A stretch of DNA of 64,000 nucleotides from Kaistella polysaccharea (GTDB lineage Bacteria > Bacteroidota > Bacteroidia > Flavobacteriales > Weeksellaceae): contig NZ_CP084528.1 of the NCBI RefSeq assembly GCF_020410745.1, positions 1,488,001 to 1,552,000 of the forward strand, in the 5' to 3' direction. The position numbers and the translations under genes were made by a program. Of the stretch, positions 32,844-41,716 are shown piece after piece (the first letter of the stretch is position 1; each line of letters begins with the position of its first letter). The notes below the pieces were generated by a model. That model worked only from the letters and a program-made list of their open reading frames with translations. It had not been told where the DNA came from and searched no databases.

Positions 32844-35468
32844 ATGATGACCGAACGCGAAAGAATGCTTGATGACCAATGGAAAACTTGGGGACCTTAT
32901 GTAAGTAACAGACAGTGGGGAACCGTACGTGAAGATTACAGCTCTAACGGAAATGCTTGGGGATACACGACCTACGACGAAGCTCTAAGTCGCACGTATC
33001 GCTGGAGTGAAGACGGAATTGCGGGAATTTGCGACAGTAAACAATATCTCTGTTTTGCCTTATCCTTCTGGAATTATAAAGATAAAATGATCAAAGAACG
33101 GTTTTTTGGTCTGAGTAATTACCAAGGAAATCATGGTGAAGATGTAAAAGAACTTTATTACTATTTAGACAATACACCCACACATTCTTATATGAAAATG
33201 GTGTATAAATATCCGATTAATGAATTTCCGTATGATGAATTGATTGATGTGAATCACCGCCGCACAAAGCGCGAACCAGAATATGAACTTGTTGATACCG
33301 GTATTTTTAATAATAATGAGTATTTTGATATTTTTATTGAATATGCCAAAATAAATCATGATGATATTCTCGTACGAGTTTCGGTGAGTAACAGAAGTGC
33401 CCAAAAAGCGCCATTAGCCATAATGCCAACTTTGTGGTTTCGAAATAACTGGAAATGGGGATATGGGACTTATGAACCGGGTTTAAAATCTACACAATCC
33501 GATATTATTGAAGTAGATCACGGCTCAATTTCCGCAAAAAAACTGTACTCCAGAAACAAAAACTGCCAGGCGTATTTCTGTAATAATGAAACAAATCCCG
33601 ACATCATTCCAAATACGGTAACCGACGCTAAATTTTTTAAAGACGGCATTAATAATTTTCTCCTTAAAGGCGATCACAACGCCATCAATCCTGAAAAGAA
33701 AGGAACCAAGGCAAGTTTCTTACTTGAAGCCGAAATAGAAGGTGGCGACACCCAAACTTTTGATTTCCGACTCAGTCCACATGATATGGAAGATGCCTTT
33801 TTTGATTTTGATCATATTATCAATTTGCGGAAAGAGGAAGCAGAAGAATTTTACAGTGAAATCCAACGTGAAATTGAAGATGAGGAAGAAAAAGACGTTC
33901 AGCGTCAAGCATTTGCCGGACTTTTATGGAATAAGCAGTTCTATCACTATAACGTTTCGAAATGGTTAAGTGGCGATCCTCAACATGAAGCGCCGCGAAA
34001 TTTCAACCATTTTGTACGCAACACAGAATGGGAACATATGCAGAATAAGGATATTATATCAATGCCCGACAAATGGGAATATCCGTGGTTTGCGACCTGG
34101 GATCTGGCATTCCACTGCGTGCCGTTTGCAATTTTAGATTCTAATTTTGCAAAAAGTCAGTTAAAACTTTTGACTAAAGAATGGTACATTCATCCGAATG
34201 GTCAGTTGCCCGCTTATGAATGGGATTTCAGCGATGTAAATCCGCCAGTTCATGCATGGTCGACTTTTCGTGTGTTTAAAATTGATGAAAAAATCAACGG
34301 CAAACCTGATATTCCTTTTTTGGAAAGTGTCTTCCAAAAATTATTATTGAATTTTACATGGTGGGTAAACCGGAAAGATAAAAACGGAAATAATATTTTC
34401 GGTGGTGGATTTTTAGGTCTGGACAATATTGGTGCATTTGACCGAAATATGCAGTTTAAAAACGGCGATCACCTCGAACAGGCAGACGGAACCAGTTGGA
34501 TGGCGATGTTTGCTTTAAATATGATGCGTATTTCTATGGAACTCGCGCTTTACAATCCAATTTATGAGGATATGGCGATTAAATTTTTTGAGCATTATCT
34601 CTACATTGCCGAAGCCATGGAGAATATCGGCAATAAGAAAAATGGTCTTTGGAATGAAAACGATGGATTCTTTTACGATTTACTTCAGTTAAATAGTGGC
34701 GAGTCTAAATCATTGAAACTTAGAAGTATTGTTGGATTAATTCCACTATTTGCGGTAGAAATTGTAGAACATGAAATTTTGGAAAAACTTCCTGATTTCC
34801 GACAGCGAATGGAATGGATTCTTAAAAATAAACCACATCTTGCAGACCTGGTTTCACATTGGGAAGTAGAAGGTCAAGGAGGAAAACATCTCATGAGTAT
34901 TCTGCGGAGAGATCGACTGAAAAGAGTTCTTAGCCGAATGGTTGATGAAAATGAATTTTTATCGGATTACGGAATTCGGTCTATGTCTAAAGTTTATGAA
35001 AATGAACCCTTCGTTTTTAATATCGACGGGCAGGATTTCGTAGTGAAATATACGCCGGCAGAAAGCGACAGCAGTATGTTTGGGGGAAACAGCAACTGGC
35101 GCGGACCCATCTGGTTTCCGATCAACTTCTTGATTGTAGAAAGTCTGCAGCGTTTCCATTATTATTATGGCGACAGTTTACAAATTGAATATCCGACAGG
35201 AAAGTCAGAAATGCGCAATTTGGAATTCGTCGCCAATGATTTAAGCAAGCGACTCTACTCCATTTTCAGTAAAGACGAAAACGGTAACCGACCTTTTAAC
35301 GGAGGAAATGAGTTGCTGAATCACAATGAATTTTTTAAAAATTACATCATGTTTCACGAGTATTTTAATGGCGATACCGGGGAAGGAATTGGCGCTTCTC
35401 ACCAAACTGGTTGGACGGCTACTATTGCGAAGTTGATACAGCCCAGAATGGGATCGCGGCCTTCGTAA
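32844..35468 (+). CDS. GH63-type glucosidase
   Basis: Bacterial relative of mannosyl-oligosaccharide glucosidase (GH63 clan), hydrolysing alpha-glucosides. The 874 residues start with the MTERERMLDDQWKTWGPYVS motif and contain the catalytic alpha/alpha-barrel (KWEYPWFATWDLAFHCVPFA, PNGQLPAYEWDFSDVNPPV and the late SNWRGPIWFPINFLIVESLQ). No signal peptide, so the enzyme is probably cytoplasmic. The two in-frame methionines at the start make the exact N-terminus uncertain by one residue. Confidence 0.92.
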   Translation: MMTERERMLDDQWKTWGPYVSNRQWGTVREDYSSNGNAWGYTTYDEALSRTYRWSEDGIAGICDSKQYLCFALSFWNYKDKMIKERFFGLSNYQGNHGEDVKELYYYLDNTPTHSYMKMVYKYPINEFPYDELIDVNHRRTKREPEYELVDTGIFNNNEYFDIFIEYAKINHDDILVRVSVSNRSAQKAPLAIMPTLWFRNNWKWGYGTYEPGLKSTQSDIIEVDHGSISAKKLYSRNKNCQAYFCNNETNPDIIPNTVTDAKFFKDGINNFLLKGDHNAINPEKKGTKASFLLEAEIEGGDTQTFDFRLSPHDMEDAFFDFDHIINLRKEEAEEFYSEIQREIEDEEEKDVQRQAFAGLLWNKQFYHYNVSKWLSGDPQHEAPRNFNHFVRNTEWEHMQNKDIISMPDKWEYPWFATWDLAFHCVPFAILDSNFAKSQLKLLTKEWYIHPNGQLPAYEWDFSDVNPPVHAWSTFRVFKIDEKINGKPDIPFLESVFQKLLLNFTWWVNRKDKNGNNIFGGGFLGLDNIGAFDRNMQFKNGDHLEQADGTSWMAMFALNMMRISMELALYNPIYEDMAIKFFEHYLYIAEAMENIGNKKNGLWNENDGFFYDLLQLNSGESKSLKLRSIVGLIPLFAVEIVEHEILEKLPDFRQRMEWILKNKPHLADLVSHWEVEGQGGKHLMSILRRDRLKRVLSRMVDENEFLSDYGIRSMSKVYENEPFVFNIDGQDFVVKYTPAESDSSMFGGNSNWRGPIWFPINFLIVESLQRFHYYYGDSLQIEYPTGKSEMRNLEFVANDLSKRLYSIFSKDENGNRPFNGGNELLNHNEFFKNYIMFHEYFNGDTGEGIGASHQTGWTATIAKLIQPRMGSRPS

Positions 35469-35533
35469 AAAATTATCAGGAAAAATAATAGGAAGAAATT
35501 TTATAACTATTTTGTCTGCGATAAATCGAGTAT

Positions 35534-35932
35534 TTATAAATATTTGAAAATCAGATCGCCGAATTTTTGGTAGGCAAAATAGAGCAAAAATATCCAAATA
35601 CTTAGAACAATTATAGCAAAAATCCAGTTCGTTTTTTGAAGTTTTCTAGGATTTTCCGCGACGCTTTTTCGTGCTTCCACTAAAATATAGGGAGGAATTA
35701 ATCGGATCGACCACATAATTAAAAGCGGTACAATAATCAAGTCATCTAGAAGGCCGAGAATGGGAATGAAATCTGGTATTAAGTCAATGGGACTTAATAA
35801 ATATCCCACCGTTATACCAATGACTAATTTCGCGAGCAACGGCGTTCGTTTGTCAGAATAAGCAAAAATAAGAACCTGAATTTCAGCTTTTAACTTCCGG
35901 ACTTTTTCTTTTATCTGATTTAAAAGTTTCAC
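35534..35932 (-). CDS. DUF1232 (YkvA) family small membrane protein
   Basis: A 132-residue protein with the DUF1232 signature around residues 25-85 (the segment GITVGYLLSPIDLIPDFIP and GLLDDLIIVPLLIMWSIRLI), one of these likely membrane-associated, followed by a C-terminal membrane helix (IFAIIVLSIWIFLLYFAY). Function unknown. It overlaps the preceding OsmC gene by 4 bp, so the two are coupled. Confidence 0.9.
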   Translation of the reverse strand: MKLLNQIKEKVRKLKAEIQVLIFAYSDKRTPLLAKLVIGITVGYLLSPIDLIPDFIPILGLLDDLIIVPLLIMWSIRLIPPYILVEARKSVAENPRKLQKTNWIFAIIVLSIWIFLLYFAYQKFGDLIFKYL

Positions 35933-36351
35933 ACTTTTTCTCCGTTAACAAAAACCTCGTAGTTCACCGTAACATTAGGTTCCATGGTTTTAGAAACCGA
36001 ACAATATTTTTCGAAAGAGAGTGCTGCAGCTCTTTCGGCTTTATTTGCATCTATTTTTCCTTCGAGAAAAAATTTTACCATAATGCTTTTAAATGGTTTT
36101 GCTTCATCCATCTCAATGCGCTCACCTTCGACTTCTGCAGAAAATCCTGTAATTTCCTGTCTTTGTTTTTTCATAATCGAAACCATATCGATTCCGCTGC
36201 AACCCGCCAAAGCCATTAAAACGGTTTCCATCGGGGAAACACCTTTAGTACCTTCTGATTGTGAAATATTGTCTAAAAGTATTTTATTACCGATTGAGTT
36301 TGTACATTCGAACAAGTAGTCATCATTGATGCGGTTGAGTGTAATTTTCAT
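35929..36351 (-). CDS. OsmC family peroxide reductase
   Basis: OsmC proteins reduce organic hydroperoxides through two reactive cysteines. The 140 residues contain LMALAGCSGIDMVSI with the first cysteine and KYCSVSKTMEPNVTV with the second, in the expected order. It is the upstream gene of a pair with DUF1232, overlapping by 4 bp. Confidence 0.92.
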   Translation of the reverse strand: MKITLNRINDDYLFECTNSIGNKILLDNISQSEGTKGVSPMETVLMALAGCSGIDMVSIMKKQRQEITGFSAEVEGERIEMDEAKPFKSIMVKFFLEGKIDANKAERAAALSFEKYCSVSKTMEPNVTVNYEVFVNGEKV

Positions 36352-36475
36352 TTATAATATTTGAACCAAATTTAAAAAAATTAAAATGTAATCGATCAGA
36401 AATTGTTCGCCAAAATAATTACAGTAACCAATTAAATAATATTCACTAAATTTAGTCAACAGAAAATCACAATTT

Positions 36476-36766
36476 ATGAAATACACCAACAATCGCTCAG
36501 GAAACGGCGGCGTCATCACCCTCAATAATGAGCAAGAGGAGATCGGCAGACTAACTTACACCATTTTTCCCGAAGAAAATAAAATGATTATCTCCTTCGT
36601 TTTGGTTCATCCGAAATTTGAAGGCCGCGGAATGGGAAAATATTTAGTCGAAGAAGGCATAAATTTCGCACGCGAAAATAATTGGAAAATTTACCCGCAT
36701 TGCTCCTACGCACGCTCCGTTATGAACAGAATGAAAGATGTTGATGATATTTTATTAGAAAGATAA
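36476..36766 (+). CDS. Small GNAT-type acetyltransferase
   Basis: A 96-residue protein of the short YjdJ-like N-acetyltransferase type. The acetyl-CoA-binding pattern is HPKFEGRGMGKYLVEEGINF, followed by the terminal PHCSYARSVMN typical of this subfamily. The substrate is unknown. A bidirectional terminator follows at 36772. Confidence 0.9.
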   Translation: MKYTNNRSGNGGVITLNNEQEEIGRLTYTIFPEENKMIISFVLVHPKFEGRGMGKYLVEEGINFARENNWKIYPHCSYARSVMNRMKDVDDILLER

Positions 36767-36771
36767 AACAC

Positions 36772-36796
36772 AAACCCATAGAAATTCTATGGGTTT
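36772..36796. terminator. Bidirectional terminator between the GNAT gene and speB
   Basis: AAACCCATAG, AAATT, CTATGGGTTT hairpin with A/T-rich flanks on both sides (ATTTTG to the right, AAAACACA to the left), serving the convergent genes. Confidence 0.7.
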
Positions 36797-36817
36797 TATA
36801 TTTTGATAATCTGTATC

Positions 36818-37672
36818 TTAATTTTTATTGAGGTGATAATACGCCAACATTTTGTAATACAATTTTGCCGCTAAAAACGCCGTTGGTTTTGGCATCGGCG
36901 AATCCATTAATTCCACAATATCGAAAGCAACAACGTTGCATTTTTCAAAAACTTTTCTCAACAGTTCCAAAGTTGGATACCATTGTAAACCGCCTGGTTC
37001 TGGCGTTCCGGTAGAAGGTGCAATTGATGGATCAAATGCATCTAAGTCAATGGTAATGTAAACATTTCCGGAAACTTTTTCCAGAACGTCATTAATCCAG
37101 TTTTCATTATTTGCAATTACGTGTGCAAAAAAACACTGCTCTTTGTTCACATATTCCATTTCCTCGATGTCGCAAGATCGAATACCGACCTGAACCAAAT
37201 TGTGTTTTTGGCTGGCTTCAAAAACGGCGCAGGCGTGATTAGAAGTTGAACCGTGAAAGTCTGGACGTAAATCGGTATGTGCATCTAATTGCAAAACCGT
37301 CAGATTTTCATATTTCTCCCCCACTGCGCGAATTGATCCAATTGAAACCGAATGTTCTCCACCGAACAGGGTAAATAATTTTCCTTCGTTGTTTAATAAA
37401 TCTTTGGTTTTATTATAAACTGCTTCCGTCATTGCTTCGGGCGAAGATTTTTCTGTAATTGCTCCAGCGAGAAAAACACCTTCTAAATACGGTTCAGTTC
37501 CTGTTTCAATATCGTACAATTCCATGTTTTCGGAAGCGTCTAAGAATAATTCAGGACCTTTATCAGCTCCTTTCCCCCAAGTTGACGTGCCGTCATAAGG
37601 AACGGTTACGAGCATTACTTTAGAATTTTCTAACTGAGCGTTTTCTTCGGGAATACCGGCGTAGGTTTGCAT
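36818..37672 (-). CDS. speB: Agmatinase family ureohydrolase
   Basis: Likely converts agmatine to putrescine and urea. The start is the ATG at 37672 (MQTYAGIPEENAQLENSKV), giving 284 residues; the longer frame to 37837 includes the promoter. Manganese ligands expected for ureohydrolases are H107, D130, H132, D134, D209 and D211, within GGEHSVSIG, LDAHTDLRPDFHG and DLDAFDPSIAPSTGTPEPGG. It is on the same strand as speA, 4 kb away, with opposite-strand genes between them. The TATCTTTG -7-like box is at 37716-37709. Confidence 0.88.
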   Translation of the reverse strand: MQTYAGIPEENAQLENSKVMLVTVPYDGTSTWGKGADKGPELFLDASENMELYDIETGTEPYLEGVFLAGAITEKSSPEAMTEAVYNKTKDLLNNEGKLFTLFGGEHSVSIGSIRAVGEKYENLTVLQLDAHTDLRPDFHGSTSNHACAVFEASQKHNLVQVGIRSCDIEEMEYVNKEQCFFAHVIANNENWINDVLEKVSGNVYITIDLDAFDPSIAPSTGTPEPGGLQWYPTLELLRKVFEKCNVVAFDIVELMDSPMPKPTAFLAAKLYYKMLAYYHLNKN

Positions 37673-37791
37673 GATATTTTTGATTTTAGTTGTATAATTA
37701 AGAGATTTCAAAGATAAAAATTTCAAAATAATTCTGCCTGTTCGTGTAGACTTTAAAATATCATTTAGAAATAAGGGTGTTTTAACCTTTG

Positions 37792-37821
37792 ACGTAAAAT
37801 AAATAAATAATAATTTTACGT
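37792..37821. promoter_or_regulatory. Inverted repeat upstream of the first hydrolase gene
   Basis: Arms ACGTAAAAT (37792-37800) and ATTTTACGT (37813-37821) are perfect over 9 bp with a 12-bp A/T-rich spacer, 42 bp before the hydrolase ATG and within the speB divergent space. It could be an operator for one or both divergent genes. Confidence 0.4.
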
Positions 37822-37862
37822 AAGTATTGATAATCAATTTATTACCCTTAAAAACTTACACC

Positions 37863-39224
37863 ATGGTACCGAAATTATTTACAATAGTCATTTTACTTTT
37901 GGTGCAAAATTTATTTGCACAAAGTATTTTAGGAACCTGGTATGGAAACCTGAATACTCCGGGACAAATTCTTCCACTAGTTTTCCATGTGGAACAGGAT
38001 GGAACTTTGTTTAAAACTTTTTTCGATTCTCCAATGCAAGGTGCAAAAGGAATTCCCGCAAAATCGACTATGTTTGAAAACTCTGAGCTTACTGTGATGG
38101 CGCCGGAGTTCGGAATTACATACAAAGGAAAACTAAGTGATGAAAAAATTGAAGGAATTTTTACACAGGGAGAATCAAAAACCCCCTTCACTTTGACCCG
38201 AATTAATACCGCTCCGGCCGTTGATCGACCACAAAATCCAAAACTTCCTTACCCTTATAATTCTAAAGAAGTCACCTTTAAAAATGAGACGCAAGGAAAT
38301 GAATTGGCCGGAACAATTGCAGAACCAAAAAACTTCGATAAAAACGCTCCAATTCTCGTCATGATTACAGGAAGTGGCGTGCAAAACCGCGACGAAGAAA
38401 TGGATGGGCACAAGCCGTTTCTAGTGATTTCTGATGATCTGGCAAAAAAGGGAATTGCCACTTTAAGACTAGATGACCGTGGAATAGGCGGTTCGGAAAA
38501 AGGAAAAGAGGAACAACCAACGACAGCTGATTTTGTAACTGACATCAATTCTGCTGTTAATTATTTGATGAAAAACGGCTATACAAACATTGGCTTAATC
38601 GGACATTCTGAAGGTGGGATGATTGCTCCAATGGTTGCTTCTGAAAATAAAAATGTAAAATTTATCGTCCTTCTTGCGGGACCTGCACTTCCGATGATCG
38701 ATGTTTTTGTAAAACAAGCGAGAAGCAGGCTGGAAAGCGTAAACGTCCCAAAAGAAGATATCGATAAAGACGTCGCAAATAAACGCACGATTTTAGAATT
38801 TGTGAAATCATATAAGGGAAAAGACTATAAGTCAGATTTAAAAAAATATTTAGCAGATAACTTTCCTGACATGAAAAGCCAGGAAACTGATGCTTATCTA
38901 AGACAATTGGGTACCAATTGGTGGCGCTATTCTTTAAATATTAATCCTCGATTATATTTAGAAAGATTGAAAATTCCAGTTTTAGCGGTTAATGGCAGTA
39001 AAGATACACAGGTTAGTTCAAAAGAAAATTTAGCCTCCATTAAAAAATCTCTTGAAAAAGCCGGAAATAAAAAATTTGAAATCGTCGAGTTTGACGGTTT
39101 AAATCATTTTTTCCAAACTGCGGAAACAGGAAGTTCTATGGAATATCCCGAGATTGCAGAAACCATCTCCCCAAAAGTTTTAGATAAAGTGAGCTCATGG
39201 ATTGCAAACTTGAAACAGTATTAA
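37863..39224 (+). CDS. Secreted alpha/beta hydrolase with N-terminal beta domain (copy 1)
   Basis: Start at the ATG at 37863 (MVPKLFTIVILLLVQNLFAQ signal peptide), about 453 residues. An N-terminal beta domain (SILGTWYGNLNTPGQILPLV) is followed by an alpha/beta-hydrolase domain: GSGVQNRDEEMDGHKPF, LDDRGIGGSEKG, the nucleophile elbow IGHSEGGMIAPM (Ser), an acid in VNGSKDTQVSS (Asp), and the His of FDGLNHFFQT. The substrate (ester or peptide) is not evident. It is paralogous to the next gene, 41 bp downstream. Confidence 0.88.
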   Translation: MVPKLFTIVILLLVQNLFAQSILGTWYGNLNTPGQILPLVFHVEQDGTLFKTFFDSPMQGAKGIPAKSTMFENSELTVMAPEFGITYKGKLSDEKIEGIFTQGESKTPFTLTRINTAPAVDRPQNPKLPYPYNSKEVTFKNETQGNELAGTIAEPKNFDKNAPILVMITGSGVQNRDEEMDGHKPFLVISDDLAKKGIATLRLDDRGIGGSEKGKEEQPTTADFVTDINSAVNYLMKNGYTNIGLIGHSEGGMIAPMVASENKNVKFIVLLAGPALPMIDVFVKQARSRLESVNVPKEDIDKDVANKRTILEFVKSYKGKDYKSDLKKYLADNFPDMKSQETDAYLRQLGTNWWRYSLNINPRLYLERLKIPVLAVNGSKDTQVSSKENLASIKKSLEKAGNKKFEIVEFDGLNHFFQTAETGSSMEYPEIAETISPKVLDKVSSWIANLKQY

Positions 39225-39265
39225 TTCTAAAATTTTTGTAGATTAGAAATTGTAACAGAATCGTC

Positions 39266-40618
39266 ATGAAAACAAAATTCATCATCCTTATATTATTAAT
39301 ATTCTTTCAAAATATTTTCTCCCAAAACATTACCGGTTCCTGGTACGGAAATCTAGATGTTCAGGGACAGAAGCTGCCTTTGATTTTTCATATCGATAAA
39401 GACGGAAATGGTTTTAAATCAACATTTGACAGTCCGACGCAAGGAGCAAAAGAAATTCCCATTCAGAACACTTTATTTGAAAACAACGAGTTGACGTTTA
39501 ATGCTTCTAACTTAGGAATTACTTTCAAGGGAAAATTAAACGCTCAAAAAATCGAGGGGATTTTCTCACAAAGCGGAATGAACTTTCCTTTGATTCTTAC
39601 AAGAAACGAAGAAACTACAATTGTCAATCGGCCGCAAACTCCGAAACCACCTTTTAATTACAGCAGCGATGACGTTACTTTTAAAAATGACACGGAGGGA
39701 AATCTACTTGCGGGAACACTTGCTACTCCAAAAAACTTTAAGAAAAACCAACCTATTTTAGTAATGATTACCGGAAGTGGTGCGCAGGATCGAAATGAAG
39801 AAATGTTCGAGCATCAACCATTTTTAGTCATTGCAGATGATTTGGCTAAGAAAGGAATTGCCACTTTACGTCTGGACGACCGTGGAATTGGTGGTTCGGA
39901 AAAAGGAAAAGACGGCGCTACTTCGGCAGATTTTGCGACCGATATTAATTCGGCGGTTGATTATTTAGTAAAAAAAGGATATAAAAATATTGGTTTGATT
40001 GGTCATTCGGAAGGTGGAATGATTGCGCCTATGGTTGCAGAAATGAATAAAAGTGTGAAGTTTTTAGTACTTTTGGCCGCTCCCGGCATTCCAATCCTGG
40101 ATCTTGTTTTGGATCAAAATAAAAAGCTTGCAGAAAGCGCTAATTTACCTCAAACGGCTGTTGATGAGGTTTTGTCTATAAAAGCAAAAACGTTTACCTA
40201 CGCTCAACTTTATACTGGAAAAGATTTTAAAGGTGATCTCAGACGATATTTAGATGAAAATTATCCAAATATGCCGAAGGAAGAAAAATCCGCATACCTG
40301 GATCAAATGTCGTCGGCTTGGTTTCGATATTTTATTAAATTTAATCCAGATGACTACTTATCAAAGGTTAAAATTCCTGTTTTGGCAGTGGATGGAAGTT
40401 TAGATATGCAAGTTTCAGCAAAAGAAAATCTGGCGGGAATTAGAAAATCCTTAACAAAAGCAGGTAATAAGCATTTTGAAATCGTAGAATTTGAAGGATT
40501 AAACCACCTGTTTCAAACAGCAACAACGGGAAATCCTTCCGAGTACGGACAAATTGAGGAAACTTTTTCACCTAAAGTTTTGGATAAGATCAGTTCGTGG
40601 ATTTTAGCATTGAAATGA
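39266..40618 (+). CDS. Secreted alpha/beta hydrolase with N-terminal beta domain (copy 2)
   Basis: Paralog of the preceding gene with the same layout: signal peptide (MKTKFIILILLIFFQNIFSQ), beta domain with SWYGNLDVQGQKLPLIFHI, hydrolase core with LDDRGIGGSEKG, IGHSEGGMIAPM, VDGSLDMQVSA and FEGLNHLFQTA. The nucleophile, acid and histidine are all kept, so both copies should be active. The tandem duplication is old, because the proteins differ throughout. Confidence 0.88.
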   Translation: MKTKFIILILLIFFQNIFSQNITGSWYGNLDVQGQKLPLIFHIDKDGNGFKSTFDSPTQGAKEIPIQNTLFENNELTFNASNLGITFKGKLNAQKIEGIFSQSGMNFPLILTRNEETTIVNRPQTPKPPFNYSSDDVTFKNDTEGNLLAGTLATPKNFKKNQPILVMITGSGAQDRNEEMFEHQPFLVIADDLAKKGIATLRLDDRGIGGSEKGKDGATSADFATDINSAVDYLVKKGYKNIGLIGHSEGGMIAPMVAEMNKSVKFLVLLAAPGIPILDLVLDQNKKLAESANLPQTAVDEVLSIKAKTFTYAQLYTGKDFKGDLRRYLDENYPNMPKEEKSAYLDQMSSAWFRYFIKFNPDDYLSKVKIPVLAVDGSLDMQVSAKENLAGIRKSLTKAGNKHFEIVEFEGLNHLFQTATTGNPSEYGQIEETFSPKVLDKISSWILALK

Positions 40619-40657
40619 TTCTAAAACAATTCTTTAATACAAACTGCTTCAACATTT

Positions 40658-40885
40658 ATGAAAACAAACTATAATACAGAAGACGTTAACAATCGACATC
40701 ATTGGGTTTTAGGGCTTTTCTATTTCAACAAAGATGATCAGCGATTATTTCCACCTAAAAGATTTAAATACTTAGGCTGGACGATCAATTTTGCAAATCC
40801 TTATTCTATTTTTGCATATTTAATTTTAATAGTTGCTGTGCTTGGAATTCTTTATGTACTCCGAAACTTATCATCCTTTAACTAG
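40658..40885 (+). CDS. DUF5808 family small membrane protein
   Basis: A 75-residue protein. The first 45 residues carry the DUF5808 pattern (HHWVLGLFYFNKDDQRLFPP then KRFKYLGWTINFANPYS); the last 25 form a membrane helix (AYLILIVAVLGILYVL). Function unknown. It is 6 bp before the HAD gene, so they are probably co-transcribed. Confidence 0.82.
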   Translation: MKTNYNTEDVNNRHHWVLGLFYFNKDDQRLFPPKRFKYLGWTINFANPYSIFAYLILIVAVLGILYVLRNLSSFN

Positions 40886-40891
40886 ATATTT

Positions 40892-41575
40892 ATGCCACTA
40901 AAAGCAGTACTATTCGATATGGACGGTGTTATTGTTGACACTGAACCGCTTCACCGAAAAGCCTATTTTCAAATGTTTAGTGACTTTGGAATTGAAGTTT
41001 CCGAAGAATTGTATAGTTCGTTTACCGGAGCCTCAACGAAAAAAGTCTGCAATACGGTCATCGAAAAGTACAGTTTAAAAGCAACTCACGACGAATTAGC
41101 GGTGATCAAAAGAAAATATTTTAAACATTTTTTTTATCATGATGCAGATTTCGATTTAATTCCAGGTGTTAAAGATTTAATTGAGCATTATTTTGAAAAT
41201 AACATCAAACTTGTTTTAGCTTCTTCCGCCAGTATGACGACAATTAATATGGTTTTCGAAAAATTCGCTTTGGAGAAATACTTTATCGGGAAAATTAGTG
41301 GTGCCGATTTGAAAGAATCAAAACCTCATCCTGAAATTTTTCTTCTTGCCACTGAAATTGCCAAAGAACCAAAAGAGAATTGTATGGTGATTGAAGATTC
41401 TACAAACGGAATATTAGCTGCACATTCTGCGCAAATATTTTGTACGGCCTATAAAAGTGAACATTCGGTTAATCAAAATTACGAAAAAGCCGATCTGCTG
41501 ATTACCGATTTTAAAGAAATTGAATCCGACAAAATGGACCATTATTTTAAAGATTTTCTTCCCTTCGAAATATAA
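40892..41575 (+). CDS. HAD-superfamily phosphatase (beta-phosphoglucomutase-like)
   Basis: A 227-residue hydrolase with the catalytic motif I LFDMDGVIVDTEPLH, a cap domain, motif II (LVLASSASM), motif III Lys (in SGADLKESKPHPEIF) and motif IV MVIEDSTNGILAA. This is the beta-phosphoglucomutase/phosphatase subfamily; the substrate is not clear. The 3' end is followed by a REP-like element. Confidence 0.93.
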   Translation: MPLKAVLFDMDGVIVDTEPLHRKAYFQMFSDFGIEVSEELYSSFTGASTKKVCNTVIEKYSLKATHDELAVIKRKYFKHFFYHDADFDLIPGVKDLIEHYFENNIKLVLASSASMTTINMVFEKFALEKYFIGKISGADLKESKPHPEIFLLATEIAKEPKENCMVIEDSTNGILAAHSAQIFCTAYKSEHSVNQNYEKADLLITDFKEIESDKMDHYFKDFLPFEI

Positions 41576-41589
41576 AATGGATGAAGTTT

Positions 41590-41659
41590 TAGCCCCGATG
41601 GAAACGGCATCCCCCGATACCGCTTTCGGTAGAGGGGATAAAGTGAACAGCGGGACTGC
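41590..41659 (+). repeat. REP-like dispersed element, copy 3
   Basis: TAGCCCCGATGGAAACGGCA then TCC, a central hairpin (CCGATACCGCTTTCGGTAGA), then GGGATAAAGTGAACAGCGGGAC-like end (41636-41657). It lies 15 bp after the HAD gene stop and just before the speA terminator. Confidence 0.8.
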
Positions 41660-41661
41660 AT

Positions 41662-41690
41662 AAAAAAAGAAGCAACTCACTGGTTGCTCC
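41662..41690 (-). terminator. Intrinsic terminator after speA
   Basis: Minus-strand GGAGCAAC, CAGTGA, GTTGCTTC followed by TTTTTTT, 27 bp downstream of the speA stop. Confidence 0.8.
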
Positions 41691-41716
41691 TCATATATTT
41701 CAAGATTTATTTCTTC

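Noticed and set aside
37673-37837. N-terminal extension of speB to 37837
   Set aside because: The extra 55 residues would be hydrophobic and unlike any agmatinase; they cover the divergent promoter region. The ATG at 37672 fits the family.
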